A stretch of 64,000 nucleotides of DNA from Cupriavidus sp. WGlv3 (GTDB lineage: Bacteria; Pseudomonadota; Gammaproteobacteria; Burkholderiales; Burkholderiaceae), in NCBI RefSeq assembly GCF_023952475.1, contig NZ_JALHRX010000002.1, positions 62,001 to 126,000 of the forward strand, written 5' to 3'. Positions 7,625 to 16,039 of this stretch are shown here, piece after piece. The position numbers and the translations under genes are program-made. A model generated the notes under the pieces. That model ran no database searches. It saw only the letters and a program-made list of their open reading frames with translations, and was not told the origin of the DNA. How positions within the stretch are numbered: position 1 is the first letter of the stretch; every line of letters starts with the position of its first letter.

Positions 7625-9070
7625 CTAGCGTCCTTCCTCGCTCTGTTCCCGGCTGCGCGCCAGCAGGTGCTGCGCGATCTTGCCCAGCGTCTGCACGGCG
7701 GATTCGATGCCCGGCGACCATTCGCCGCTGTAGTTCAGCCGGATGCAGTGGCGATAGGTCGCGCCCGGCGCAAACATATGCCCCGGCGCCACGGTGATGC
7801 GATGCTCCAGCGCGGCGTGATACATCTCCATCGCGTCGATGCCCGCGGGCAGCTGCACCCATAGCACGTAGCCCCCCGCCGGTTCCGAGGTGGTGGTGCC
7901 ATCCGGGAAGAAGCGGCGCACCGTGGCCGCCATGATGCTGGCCTGCTGCGCATAGGCCTTGCGCACGCGCCGCAGGTGGAAATCGTAGCCGTCGTTCTTC
8001 AGGAACTCGGCGATCGCCAGTTGCGGAATCGCCGGCGTGGTCAGCGTATTGAGGAACTTGAGCCGTTCCACGGCCTCGCGGTAGCGTCCCGGCAGCGCCC
8101 AGCCGATGCGGTAGGCATTGGTCAGGGTCTTGGAGAACGACGAACAATGCAGCACGATGCCGGCCTCGTCATAGGCCTTCAATGAACTGGGATGGGCCTC
8201 GCCGTAATAGAGTTCGCCGTAGACGTCGTTCTCGATGACCGGTATGTCCTTCGCGCTCAGCATCGCCACCAGCGCGCGCTTGTTGTCGTCGGGCATCTGG
8301 AAGCCGAGCGGATTCTGGAAGTTTGGCATCACCATGCAGGCGGCCACGCCCTTTTCGTCGATCAGCCGCGCCAGGGCATCGATGTCGATGCCCGCGGCGG
8401 GATCGGTCGCCACCTCGATGGCGCGCATGCCCAGCCGTTCGATGGCGTGCAGCATGGCGTAGTAGGTCGGCGACTCCACCGCGATGGTATCGCCCGGTTT
8501 GGCCACCGCCTGCAGGCACAGGTTGATTGCCTCGGTCGCGCCGATGGTGACGATGACCTCGTTCGGGTCGATGGCGTAGCCATTTTCGAGATAGCGGCGC
8601 GTGATCTGGCGGATCAGCTCGGGGCTGCCGGGCGGCAGGTCGTCCAGCATGGTCCACCTGGCATAGCGGCGCGCGATATTGTTGGCGTACTGATTGATGC
8701 GCTGCCACGGGAACAGCGCGGGATCCGGATAGGGAGAGCCCAGCGGCACGGCCTCGTCCGAGCGGATCGAGCGCAGCGTCGACAGCACCAGCGCGCTGAC
8801 ATCCACCGCCGACGGCCTGGCGCTGGGCCGCGACGGGCGCAGCGCGGCCACCGGCTCGCCCGTCCGTGCGCGCACGAAGTAGCCGGACTGCGGCCGGCTT
8901 TCGATGATGCCGCGGCTCTCCAGCAGCACGTAGGCGCGGATCACGGTGGTGATGCTCATGCGGTGGTGCTGGCTGGTCTGCCGCACCGACGGAATGCGCT
9001 CGCCGGGCAGCAGCACGCCCTGTTGCACCAGGGCCTCGATATCCGCAGCCAGCTTTTCATAGAGTTTCAC
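7625..9070 (-). CDS. MocR-type regulator: GntR DNA-binding domain fused to a PLP aminotransferase-like domain
   Basis: The 481-residue protein has an N-terminal GntR winged helix (residues 1-75, GERIPSVRQTSQHHRMSITTVIRAYVLLESRG). A fold-type I aminotransferase domain follows, with the PLP lysine in SSFSKTLTNAYRIGW near residue 300. Such proteins usually act as regulators that sense pyridoxal phosphate or an amine rather than as enzymes. The start is the GTG at 9070 with GGGGAG upstream. The longer ATG frame would run into moeA. It lies between moeA and the small winged-helix gene, an unusual neighbour for cofactor genes. Confidence 0.88.
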   Translation of the reverse strand: MKLYEKLAADIEALVQQGVLLPGERIPSVRQTSQHHRMSITTVIRAYVLLESRGIIESRPQSGYFVRARTGEPVAALRPSRPSARPSAVDVSALVLSTLRSIRSDEAVPLGSPYPDPALFPWQRINQYANNIARRYARWTMLDDLPPGSPELIRQITRRYLENGYAIDPNEVIVTIGATEAINLCLQAVAKPGDTIAVESPTYYAMLHAIERLGMRAIEVATDPAAGIDIDALARLIDEKGVAACMVMPNFQNPLGFQMPDDNKRALVAMLSAKDIPVIENDVYGELYYGEAHPSSLKAYDEAGIVLHCSSFSKTLTNAYRIGWALPGRYREAVERLKFLNTLTTPAIPQLAIAEFLKNDGYDFHLRRVRKAYAQQASIMAATVRRFFPDGTTTSEPAGGYVLWVQLPAGIDAMEMYHAALEHRITVAPGHMFAPGATYRHCIRLNYSGEWSPGIESAVQTLGKIAQHLLARSREQSEEGR

Positions 9071-9131
9071 GCCGCGCTCCCCTTGCTTGCCGTTGCCAGC
9101 GGCCCCGGTGCCTGCGCCAGCCGCGCAGCCA

Positions 9132-10343
9132 TCAGCTGAGCCAACGCTGGAGATCATAGTACGGCACCGGCACGTTTTGCAGGGAACCGGCGCATTGCGG
9201 TTCCACCCGCACGAAGCCGCAGGCCTGGCCGAGCGCGGACACGGAAGCCGCGCCCTGCTGCGCATTGACCTGCACGAAGCTGTCGCGCCCCCCGAAATTG
9301 CCGATCTCGCCCACGCGCCAGAACGCATCGCCGCGGTGCGGTCGCGTTCCGGCCAATGCCGCCCTGACCCGGCCCACTGGCGGAAATAGCTCCGACCGTC
9401 CTTGCAGGCGGCGCAGCAAGGGCGTCACCAGCAACGCGAAGGTGGCATAGGCGGCGGCGGGATTACCCGGCAGGCACACCACGGGCCTGCCACGCAGGCG
9501 CCCCACCGTGACCGGCTTGCCGGGCTTCATGTTGACGCCGCGGCAAAGCAGCTCGCCGCCGGCGGAAGCCAGCGCCGCCGCCACCAGGTCGCGCTGCCCG
9601 ACCGAGGCCCCGCCGGTGACCAGCACCAGGTCGGCGGCGCCGGCCAGCTCGCGCAGCATGTCGTGCAGCGCGCGCTCGTCGTCGCGCACATGGCGGTGGC
9701 AGCTCACCACCGCGCCCATCGCCTGCACCAGCGATTCCAGCATGGGGCCGTTGACGTCATGCACCTGGTACACGTCGCGCGGCTCGTCGTGCGCCGCGAC
9801 CTCGTCGCCGCAGGTCAGGATCGCCACCTCGACCAGCCGGCAGACTTCGGCCTCGGCCACGCCCTGCGATGCCAGCGCGGCAATATGGCCGGCATGCAGC
9901 AGCGTGCCAGCCGACAGCAACAGGTCGCCCCGGCGCGCATCCTCGCCCTGGCGGCGGATATGCTGGCCGGGCAGCGGCGCCCGCGCGCAAACCATACCCT
10001 GGTAAGTCTCGTCGGCATCCTCCAGCGCGACCACGGCATCGGCGCCGGGCGGGATCACGCCGCCGGTGTAGATGCGGATGGCATGGCCGGGCAGCAGCGG
10101 CTGCGGCCGGGTGCCGGCATAGACCACCTGCTGCAGCGGCAGGCAGGCATCGGCGCGGCAGTCCGCGCAGCGCACCGCATAGCCATCCATGGCGCTGCGG
10201 TCGGCCGCCGGCGTATCGATCCCCGCGGCCACGTCGCGGGCCAGCACGCGGCCGGTCAGCAGGCCCAGCCACACGGTCTCGGTCTCGCGCACCGGCTGCG
10301 CGCACATCGCGAAGACGGCCTGGGCCTCGTCGAAGTTCAGCAT
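9132..10343 (-). CDS. moeA: Molybdopterin molybdenumtransferase
   Basis: MoeA inserts molybdate into adenylylated molybdopterin, the last common step of cofactor assembly. The 403-residue protein shows the expected order. First comes DRSAMDGYAV near residue 50, then the PGADAVVALED region. The MogA-like core carries VTGGASVGQRDL near 245 and the substrate loop MKPGKPVTVGRL followed by CLPGNPAAAYATF near 290. A C-terminal beta domain ends it. Its start overlaps the end of fdhD by seven bases. Confidence 0.95.
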   Translation of the reverse strand: MLNFDEAQAVFAMCAQPVRETETVWLGLLTGRVLARDVAAGIDTPAADRSAMDGYAVRCADCRADACLPLQQVVYAGTRPQPLLPGHAIRIYTGGVIPPGADAVVALEDADETYQGMVCARAPLPGQHIRRQGEDARRGDLLLSAGTLLHAGHIAALASQGVAEAEVCRLVEVAILTCGDEVAAHDEPRDVYQVHDVNGPMLESLVQAMGAVVSCHRHVRDDERALHDMLRELAGAADLVLVTGGASVGQRDLVAAALASAGGELLCRGVNMKPGKPVTVGRLRGRPVVCLPGNPAAAYATFALLVTPLLRRLQGRSELFPPVGRVRAALAGTRPHRGDAFWRVGEIGNFGGRDSFVQVNAQQGAASVSALGQACGFVRVEPQCAGSLQNVPVPYYDLQRWLS

Positions 10344-11182
10344 GCCGCGGCTCCGCGCGCGCCTTCCATGGACGCACTGGTGTAGTCGACGTAACCGTCC
10401 TGCCGGCAGAAGCTGAGCAGGCGCACACCGGCCTGCTCGGCGATGCGGATGGCCAGCGCGGTCGGCGCCGAGATCGTCGCCAGCATCTGGATGTTCATGC
10501 GCGCGACCTTGCGCACCAGTTCATAGCTGGCGCGGCTGGACAGCAGCACGAAACCGTCTGCCATATCCACGCGTTGCATCGCCAGGTGGCCGATCAGCTT
10601 GTCCAGGCCATTGTGGCGGCCGACATCCTCGAACACATGGAGGATCTCGCCGCCGGCATCGCACCAGGCCGCGGCATGGACGCCGCCGGTGGCCTGCATC
10701 AGCCGCTGGCGCGACGGCAGCGCGGCGACAGCGCGCTCGATCATGGCGCGCGACGGCGTAAGCCGGATGGCCGGTTCCGGCATGCGCGCCGGCTCCAGGT
10801 CCAGCAGCGCGATGCTTTCGATGCCGCAGACGCCGCAGCCGGTGCGCCCGGCCAGCGCGCGCCGGCGCGCGCGCATGGTGGCGAAGGCGTGCTCGCTGAG
10901 CTCCATCTGCACCTCGGCGGCGTGCGCATGCATGCGCACCTCGAGATCGTGGATCTCGGCGTTGTGTGCGACGATGCCCTCGGTCAGCGAGAAGCCGACC
11001 GCGAAGGCCTCGAGGTCCAGCGGCGTGCACATCATCACGGCGTGCGAGATGCCGTTGTACACCAGCGCCACCGGCAGCTCTTCGGCCACGTTGTCGGTGG
11101 CCGGCTGCGCCGTGCTGCGCTTGTGCCGCACGATGCCGCGCGCTTCAAAGCCGGTGTGTTCGAGCAGTTGGGTGGATTCCAT
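10337..11182 (-). CDS. fdhD: Formate dehydrogenase accessory sulfurtransferase
   Basis: FdhD passes sulfur from a cysteine desulfurase to the molybdenum of formate dehydrogenase. The 281-residue protein carries the catalytic C116-x2-C119 pair in TGCGVCGIESI, plus the FSLTEGIV segment and the C-terminal region SSRASYELVRKVARMNIQML typical of the family. The start at 11182 (MESTQLLEH) is the only ATG near the family N-terminus. It lies between the formate dehydrogenase-like gene upstream and moeA, consistent with one maturation and enzyme cluster. Confidence 0.95.
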   Translation of the reverse strand: MESTQLLEHTGFEARGIVRHKRSTAQPATDNVAEELPVALVYNGISHAVMMCTPLDLEAFAVGFSLTEGIVAHNAEIHDLEVRMHAHAAEVQMELSEHAFATMRARRRALAGRTGCGVCGIESIALLDLEPARMPEPAIRLTPSRAMIERAVAALPSRQRLMQATGGVHAAAWCDAGGEILHVFEDVGRHNGLDKLIGHLAMQRVDMADGFVLLSSRASYELVRKVARMNIQMLATISAPTALAIRIAEQAGVRLLSFCRQDGYVDYTSASMEGARGAAAC

Positions 11183-11230
11183 GTGGGGTCTCTTGAAGAA
11201 GATCGATGCAGTGCTTTTGCGCGCGGCCGG

Positions 11231-11353
11231 TTTCTCCCCTCGCCCGCTTACGGGAGAGGGGGGAGAGGGCAGGCACTGGCATACCGACGCGCTGTACTTC
11301 GTCGACGCTCCGGCCCTCTCCCCCACCTCTCTCCCGCGCAGCGGGAGAGGGGT
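11231..11353 (-). repeat. Dispersed intergenic repeat, copy 2, inverted relative to copy 1
   Basis: The element fills most of the 224-base gap between fdhD and the formate dehydrogenase-like gene. Both ends form G+C-rich hairpins of the CTCTCCC-GC-GGGAGAG type. The centre carries GTCGACG and GGCATACC, matching the reverse complement of copy 1 at 111-229. Arms differ at several bases, but paired positions mostly stay complementary, which argues that the hairpins matter. Transcripts of the formate dehydrogenase-like gene reading into fdhD would cross it. Confidence 0.75.
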
Positions 11354-11406
11354 GCGTTCACCAGGGGCGTCGGCCGCTTGACAAGTGGTCTTGCGCGGGC
11401 GTCGGA

Positions 11407-13734
11407 TCAGCTCGTCGCGGTTTCCTGGCGCCGTGACGGCGTCAGCAGCACCGGCACCGACTTGGACGTGGGCGTGCCGCAGCCATCGCCGGTGCTCTCC
11501 AGCGGCACCAGGGGATTGGTCTCGGGGTAGTAGGCGCCCAGGCAGCCCTGCGGGATGTCGTAGTCGACCAGCACGAAGTCCTCGACATGGCGCTGCACGC
11601 CGTCGTCCCAGACGCTGGTGATATCGACGTGCTGCCCCGCCTCCAGCCCAAGCCTTTGACGGTCCGCGGCGTTGATGAAAACCACCCGGCGCAGGCCAAA
11701 CACGCCGCGATAGCGGTCATCGAGGCCATAGATCGTGGTGTTGTACTGGTCGTGCGAGCGCGTGGTCATCATCACCATCAGCTTGTCGCCATACTGCTGG
11801 CGCGCCCGGTTGATGGGGGTGTCCTTGTCGATGCGGTTGACCAGGAACTGCGCCTTGCCCGACGGCGTATGCCAGACCCGGTGGCACGCCGGCGGCGTCA
11901 GGTGGAAGCCGCCCGGCACCGCGACGCGCTCGTTGTAGCTGTCGAAGCCGTCGATCACCTGCTCGATGGCATCGCGGATGCGGGCATAGTCCTGCGCATA
12001 CCAGAGCCAGTCGATCTTCTCCGAGCCCAGCGTGGCCGCCGCCATGCGCGCGACGATGGCGATCTCCGACAACAGGTGCGGCGATGCCGGCGCGTTCATG
12101 CCGAAGGAGATATGGACCATGCAGACCGAGTCCTCGACCGTGACGCCCTGCGCCACGCCGTCCTGCTGGTCGATCTCGGTGCGGCCCAGCGTCGGCAGGA
12201 TCAGCGCTTCCTTGCCGTGCACCAGGTGGCTGCGGTTGAGCTTGGTGGCAATATGCACGGTCAGGTCGCACTGGCGCAGCGCCGCGAAGGTGCGCGGCGT
12301 ATCCGGCGTGGCGGTGGAGAAATTGCCGCCCAGCCCGACAAAGACCTTGACCTTGCCCGCCAGCATCGCCGAGATGGTGTGCACCACGTCATAGCCATGC
12401 TGGCGCGGCGGCTCGAAGCCGAAAGCCGCCTGCAGGCGATCGAGGAATTCCGACTCGGGCTTCTCCTCGATCCCCACCGTGCGGTCGCCCTGCACGTTGG
12501 AATGCCCGCGCACCGGCAGCAGCCCCGCACCCGGCCGGCCGATATTGCCGCGCATCATCATCAGGTTGGACAGGATCTGCACCGTCGGCACCGAATGCTT
12601 GTGTTGCGTCAGCCCCATGCCCCAGCAGGCGATCACGCGCTTGCCTCGCGCATAGACCTGGGTCAGCGCGTCGATGTCTTCCTGCGACACGCCCGACTCG
12701 GCGACGATGTCGGCCCAGCTTTCGGCACGCAGGTCATCGACAAAGTCGCTGAAGCCGACGGTGTGCTCGCGCACGAAGTCCACGTCGATCAGCCGCTCGC
12801 GGCCGTGACGGATAGCCTCGTCGTCCAGTTCGACCAGGCGCTTGGCCATGCCCTTGATCAGCGCAAAATCGCCGCCCAGCCGGGGCTGCACGAACATCGA
12901 CGCGATCCTGGTGCTGGACCCGGTCAGCATCTCGACCGGGTGCTGCGGGCTGGTGAAGCGCTCCACGCCGCGCTCGCGCAGCGGATTGATCGATACGATG
13001 GTGGCGCCGCGCCGCGCGCATTCGCGCAGTTCGCCCAGCATGCGCGGATGGTTGGTGGCCGCGTTGTGGCCGAACAGCAGGATAGTGTCGGCATGCTCGA
13101 AGTCATCCAGCACCACGGTGGCCTTGCCCACGCCGATGGTCTGCGGCAGGCCGCGGCTGGTGGCCTCGTGGCACATGTTGGAGCAGTCGGGGAAGTTATT
13201 GGTGCCATACGCGCGCACGAACAGCTGGTACAGGAACGCGGCCTCGTTGCTGGCGCGGCCCGAGGTGTAGAACGCGGCCTGGTTCGGATCCGGCAACGCG
13301 CGCAGGTGGCGCGCGATCAGCGCAAAGGCCTCGTCCCAGGCGATCGGCCGGTACTTGTCGGTCTGCGCGTCGTAGACCATCGGGTGCGTCAGCCGACCGT
13401 GCTGCTCCAGCTCATAGTCGGTCTGCGCCATCAGCGACGTCACCGTGTGCTGCGCGAAAAACTCCGGGGTCACGCGCAGGCTGGTCGACTCGGCCGCCAC
13501 CGCCTTGACGCCGTTCTCACAGAACTCGAAGGTCGAGGCATGCTGCCGGTCCGGCCAGGCACAGCCGGGGCAGTCGAAGCCATCGGCCTGGTTCTGCTTG
13601 AACAGCATCTTGTAGTTGCCGCCGGCCACCTTCTCCTTGATCAGGTTGATGGCAACGTACTTCAGCGCACCCCAGCCGGCGGCGGGATGGGTATAGGGGG
13701 CGATGTGGCCTGTTTCAGGCTTGGGGGTGCTCAT
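11407..13734 (-). CDS. FdhF/YdeP-family molybdopterin oxidoreductase (formate dehydrogenase-like)
   Basis: The 775-residue protein has the molybdopterin oxidoreductase core. An N-terminal CPGC pair (C55, C58) gives fewer cysteines than a normal 4Fe-4S motif, as in the YdeP branch. The likely metal ligand is C188 in SNMCHEATSRGL. Binding regions LLFGHNAATNHPR and a C-terminal dinucleotide-binding domain (MTTRSHDQYNTTIYG) follow. Neighbouring fdhD and moeA support a formate or related two-electron substrate. No membrane or iron-sulfur electron-transfer subunit is encoded beside it. The start at 13734 was chosen from the conserved N-terminus, with AGGA upstream. Confidence 0.88.
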   Translation of the reverse strand: MSTPKPETGHIAPYTHPAAGWGALKYVAINLIKEKVAGGNYKMLFKQNQADGFDCPGCAWPDRQHASTFEFCENGVKAVAAESTSLRVTPEFFAQHTVTSLMAQTDYELEQHGRLTHPMVYDAQTDKYRPIAWDEAFALIARHLRALPDPNQAAFYTSGRASNEAAFLYQLFVRAYGTNNFPDCSNMCHEATSRGLPQTIGVGKATVVLDDFEHADTILLFGHNAATNHPRMLGELRECARRGATIVSINPLRERGVERFTSPQHPVEMLTGSSTRIASMFVQPRLGGDFALIKGMAKRLVELDDEAIRHGRERLIDVDFVREHTVGFSDFVDDLRAESWADIVAESGVSQEDIDALTQVYARGKRVIACWGMGLTQHKHSVPTVQILSNLMMMRGNIGRPGAGLLPVRGHSNVQGDRTVGIEEKPESEFLDRLQAAFGFEPPRQHGYDVVHTISAMLAGKVKVFVGLGGNFSTATPDTPRTFAALRQCDLTVHIATKLNRSHLVHGKEALILPTLGRTEIDQQDGVAQGVTVEDSVCMVHISFGMNAPASPHLLSEIAIVARMAAATLGSEKIDWLWYAQDYARIRDAIEQVIDGFDSYNERVAVPGGFHLTPPACHRVWHTPSGKAQFLVNRIDKDTPINRARQQYGDKLMVMMTTRSHDQYNTTIYGLDDRYRGVFGLRRVVFINAADRQRLGLEAGQHVDITSVWDDGVQRHVEDFVLVDYDIPQGCLGAYYPETNPLVPLESTGDGCGTPTSKSVPVLLTPSRRQETATS

Positions 13735-13895
13735 TGGCGTGGTGTCCTGTAACGGGGCGCGGCCCGGCCCGTCCTGTCTTGCGGGGCCAGGACGGCCGGA
13801 GCGTTGCGGTGACACCAGAGTAGAGTTCCGGCGGCCTGGCCGGTGTGTACAAAGCGGAGGGCGGGCAGGGAGTACAGTTTTTGTGGCTGTGCACC

Positions 13896-13940
13896 CCGGC
13901 ACCGGCACCGGCACCGCCATCGCCATCGCCATCGCCATCA
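13896..13940. repeat. Hexanucleotide tandem repeats (GGCACC then GCCATC)
   Basis: A short array reads about three CCGGCA/GGCACC units and then four exact GCCATC units, placed just past the stop of the Bug-protein gene. The same CCGGCA-type run occurs at 34848-34877, and a GATGGC run occurs inside the gene at 54518. Such arrays can change length by slippage. Here the array lies in non-coding DNA between two same-strand genes. Confidence 0.7.
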
Positions 13941-14975
13941 CTCCATCTTGAGCCCCACCGTTTTCGTCATGGCCTGGTAGGTCGGCCAGGTGCGCCCGAT
14001 GAACTGCTGCAGCGCTTCACCGGTCAGGGGCGTGTCCTGGCTGCCCAACTGCTCGCGCACATTCCTGACCGCCTCCGATTCGGTGACCGACTGCCGCACC
14101 AGCGTGGCGAGCGTCGAGACAATACCGGCAGGCAGCCCTGCGGGGCCGAGCAGCATGTTGCACTCGGCCAGGTTGCTGAACACCGGGTCCGAGATGCCTT
14201 CGTCCGCCCAGGTCGGTATGCCAGGCAACTTGGCCGAACGCGGCCCGGAGATCACCAGCAGTGGCTTGAGCCCGCCGGACGCCAGCCCACCCGACATGCC
14301 GAGCAGCGAACCGGCGCCGATATCGATATGCCCGGCCAGCAGATCGCCGATCATCGCCCCCGTGCCCTTGTAGTTGATGATGTCGAGCTGGGCCCCGGTC
14401 AGCTTCTTCAGCTGGGCCACCATCAGTTGCCAGCCCGAGCCGATGCCGTAGTTGCCGACGCTGACCGGCCGCTTCCGCGCCAGCGCGACCAGTTCCTTGA
14501 AGGTGCCGGCGGGCAGCCCCTTGGTCGCCACCATCACGCCGACGCCGGTACTCATCGACGCGACCGGCGTGAGCTCGCGCGAGGGGTCGATGGGCGGCTT
14601 CTTCAGCAGTACCGGCGCTTGCGCCAGCTGGCTGTGCAAGGTGCACAGCAGCGTGCACCCGTCGGGCCTGGCACGGGCCACCGCCTCGGCGGCAATCATG
14701 CCGATGCCGCCCGGCTTGTTTTCCACCACCACCGGCACCTTCAGCCTGGCGGAGAAGAACTCGGCGAACGCGCGCGCGGTGCTGTCGTTGGACGAGCCCG
14801 GCGCCTGCGCCGCGATGATCCGGATGGGGCGCGAGGGCCAGTCGCCGGCAAGCGCCTGGCGTGGCAGCAGCCAGGGCAGCACAGCCGCCCCCGCCGCGGC
14901 GCCGAGCCATTGGCGCCGGCGCAGGTTGACGGTATCCGCGGGCAAGTCGTTGCCCGGACCAGGTATGGAATGCAT
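13938..14975 (-). CDS. Bug-family periplasmic solute-binding protein (TctC-like)
   Basis: The 345-residue protein has a twin-arginine-like export signal (LRRRQWLGAAAGAAVLPWLL, then ALAG). The mature Bug fold shows WPSRPIRIIAAQAPGSSND near the start, VVENKPGGIGMIAAEAVARA, and the central NYKGTG motif that lines the ligand pocket. Bug proteins bind carboxylates such as citrate or other dicarboxylates. No TctA/TctB membrane genes are near. The start at 14975 follows GGGAGAAG; a longer upstream frame is less likely. It is the last gene of the C5-dicarboxylate-like operon. Confidence 0.9.
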   Translation of the reverse strand: MHSIPGPGNDLPADTVNLRRRQWLGAAAGAAVLPWLLPRQALAGDWPSRPIRIIAAQAPGSSNDSTARAFAEFFSARLKVPVVVENKPGGIGMIAAEAVARARPDGCTLLCTLHSQLAQAPVLLKKPPIDPSRELTPVASMSTGVGVMVATKGLPAGTFKELVALARKRPVSVGNYGIGSGWQLMVAQLKKLTGAQLDIINYKGTGAMIGDLLAGHIDIGAGSLLGMSGGLASGGLKPLLVISGPRSAKLPGIPTWADEGISDPVFSNLAECNMLLGPAGLPAGIVSTLATLVRQSVTESEAVRNVREQLGSQDTPLTGEALQQFIGRTWPTYQAMTKTVGLKME

Positions 14976-15071
14976 GGGTCTTCTCCCGAATGCTTCAAGC
15001 CCGCGCGCCGCGACCGACCGCGGGCACCCTGGCCGCGGCAAGGCGCCACGGCCGGCACGGATGGCATGCCG

Positions 15072-15983
15072 CTACATGCCGATCAGGTCGGCGCGCTGCA
15101 CCAGGTTCCTGACGATGCGGACCGAGGCGATGTCGATCATCTTGCCCTCGTACTGGACCGCGCCCAGGCCTTGCGACAGCGCTTCGTCGTAGGCGCGGAT
15201 CATGTCGCGGGCACGTGCCACGTCGGCAGCGGCCGGCGAGAAGACATCCTGTGCGAGTTCGACCTGCGACGGATGGATGGCCCACTTGCCGACCATGCCG
15301 AGGAACATGGCGCGGCGCGCTTCCTCGCGGAACGCGTCGGGGCTGCGGAAGTCGGCGAACGGGCCGTCGACGGCATCGAGCCGGTGGGCGCGCGCGGCGA
15401 TCGTCAGCCGCTGGCGCTGGTAGTGCCAGATGTCGCCCGGATAGCCGCCGCTGCCACCAATGTCGCGCATCGACACGCCCTGGCTGGCCGAATAGTCGCC
15501 CATGCCGAAGATCAGGCATTCCAGCCGCGGCGTCGACGCGGCAATGGCCTCGACGTTCATCATGGCTTCCACCTCTTCGATCAGCACGTCGATGCCGATG
15601 CGGTGGCGCAGGCCGAGCTTCTTCTCCATCATTGACAGCAGCTTGTCGACGAACTGCACATCCGCCGCCGACATGGCCTTGGGCAGCATGATCACATCGA
15701 GATTGCGGCCGGCGCCTTCCACCACTTCGATAATGTCCTCGTAGGCGTACTCGGTGGTCAGGTCGTTGATGCGCACGCAGCGCGTGGTGCGCCCCCAGTC
15801 CAGCCCGTTGAGGGCGTCGACGATCCTGCGCCGCGCCGGGCGCTTTTCGCTGGGCGCGACGGCGTCTTCCAGGTCGAGGAAGACGAAGTCCACGCCCATG
15901 CCCGCGGCCTTGGCCATCATCTTCTCGCTCGAGCCCGGCACGGACAGCTGGCAGCGGCGCAGCCGCTTGATCTTCTCCTGCAT
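15072..15983 (-). CDS. HpcH/HpaI-family CoA-ester lyase (malyl/beta-methylmalyl-CoA lyase-like)
   Basis: This 303-residue TIM-barrel lyase has VFLDLEDAVAPSEK (metal and substrate site), VRINDL, GIDVLIEEVEAMMN (metal-binding Glu) and the signature KWAIHPSQVELA near the C-terminus. That last pattern resembles L-malyl-CoA/beta-methylmalyl-CoA lyases more than citrate lyase beta subunits. The expected reaction cleaves a 3-hydroxyacyl-CoA into an oxoacid and acetyl- or propionyl-CoA. With the CoA transferase and two MaoC proteins upstream it could complete degradation of a C5 dicarboxylate. Confidence 0.85.
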   Translation of the reverse strand: MQEKIKRLRRCQLSVPGSSEKMMAKAAGMGVDFVFLDLEDAVAPSEKRPARRRIVDALNGLDWGRTTRCVRINDLTTEYAYEDIIEVVEGAGRNLDVIMLPKAMSAADVQFVDKLLSMMEKKLGLRHRIGIDVLIEEVEAMMNVEAIAASTPRLECLIFGMGDYSASQGVSMRDIGGSGGYPGDIWHYQRQRLTIAARAHRLDAVDGPFADFRSPDAFREEARRAMFLGMVGKWAIHPSQVELAQDVFSPAAADVARARDMIRAYDEALSQGLGAVQYEGKMIDIASVRIVRNLVQRADLIGM

Positions 15984-16039
15984 GATGTTGTCTCCTGCTT
16001 GTTGTACTAGTGTTGTCTGTCAGTCATTGCGGCGTGCCG

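Noticed and set aside
11587..13752. 721-codon open frame antisense to the formate dehydrogenase-like gene
   Set aside because: The composition is shadow-like and no motif is recognisable, while the opposite strand carries a full molybdopterin oxidoreductase.
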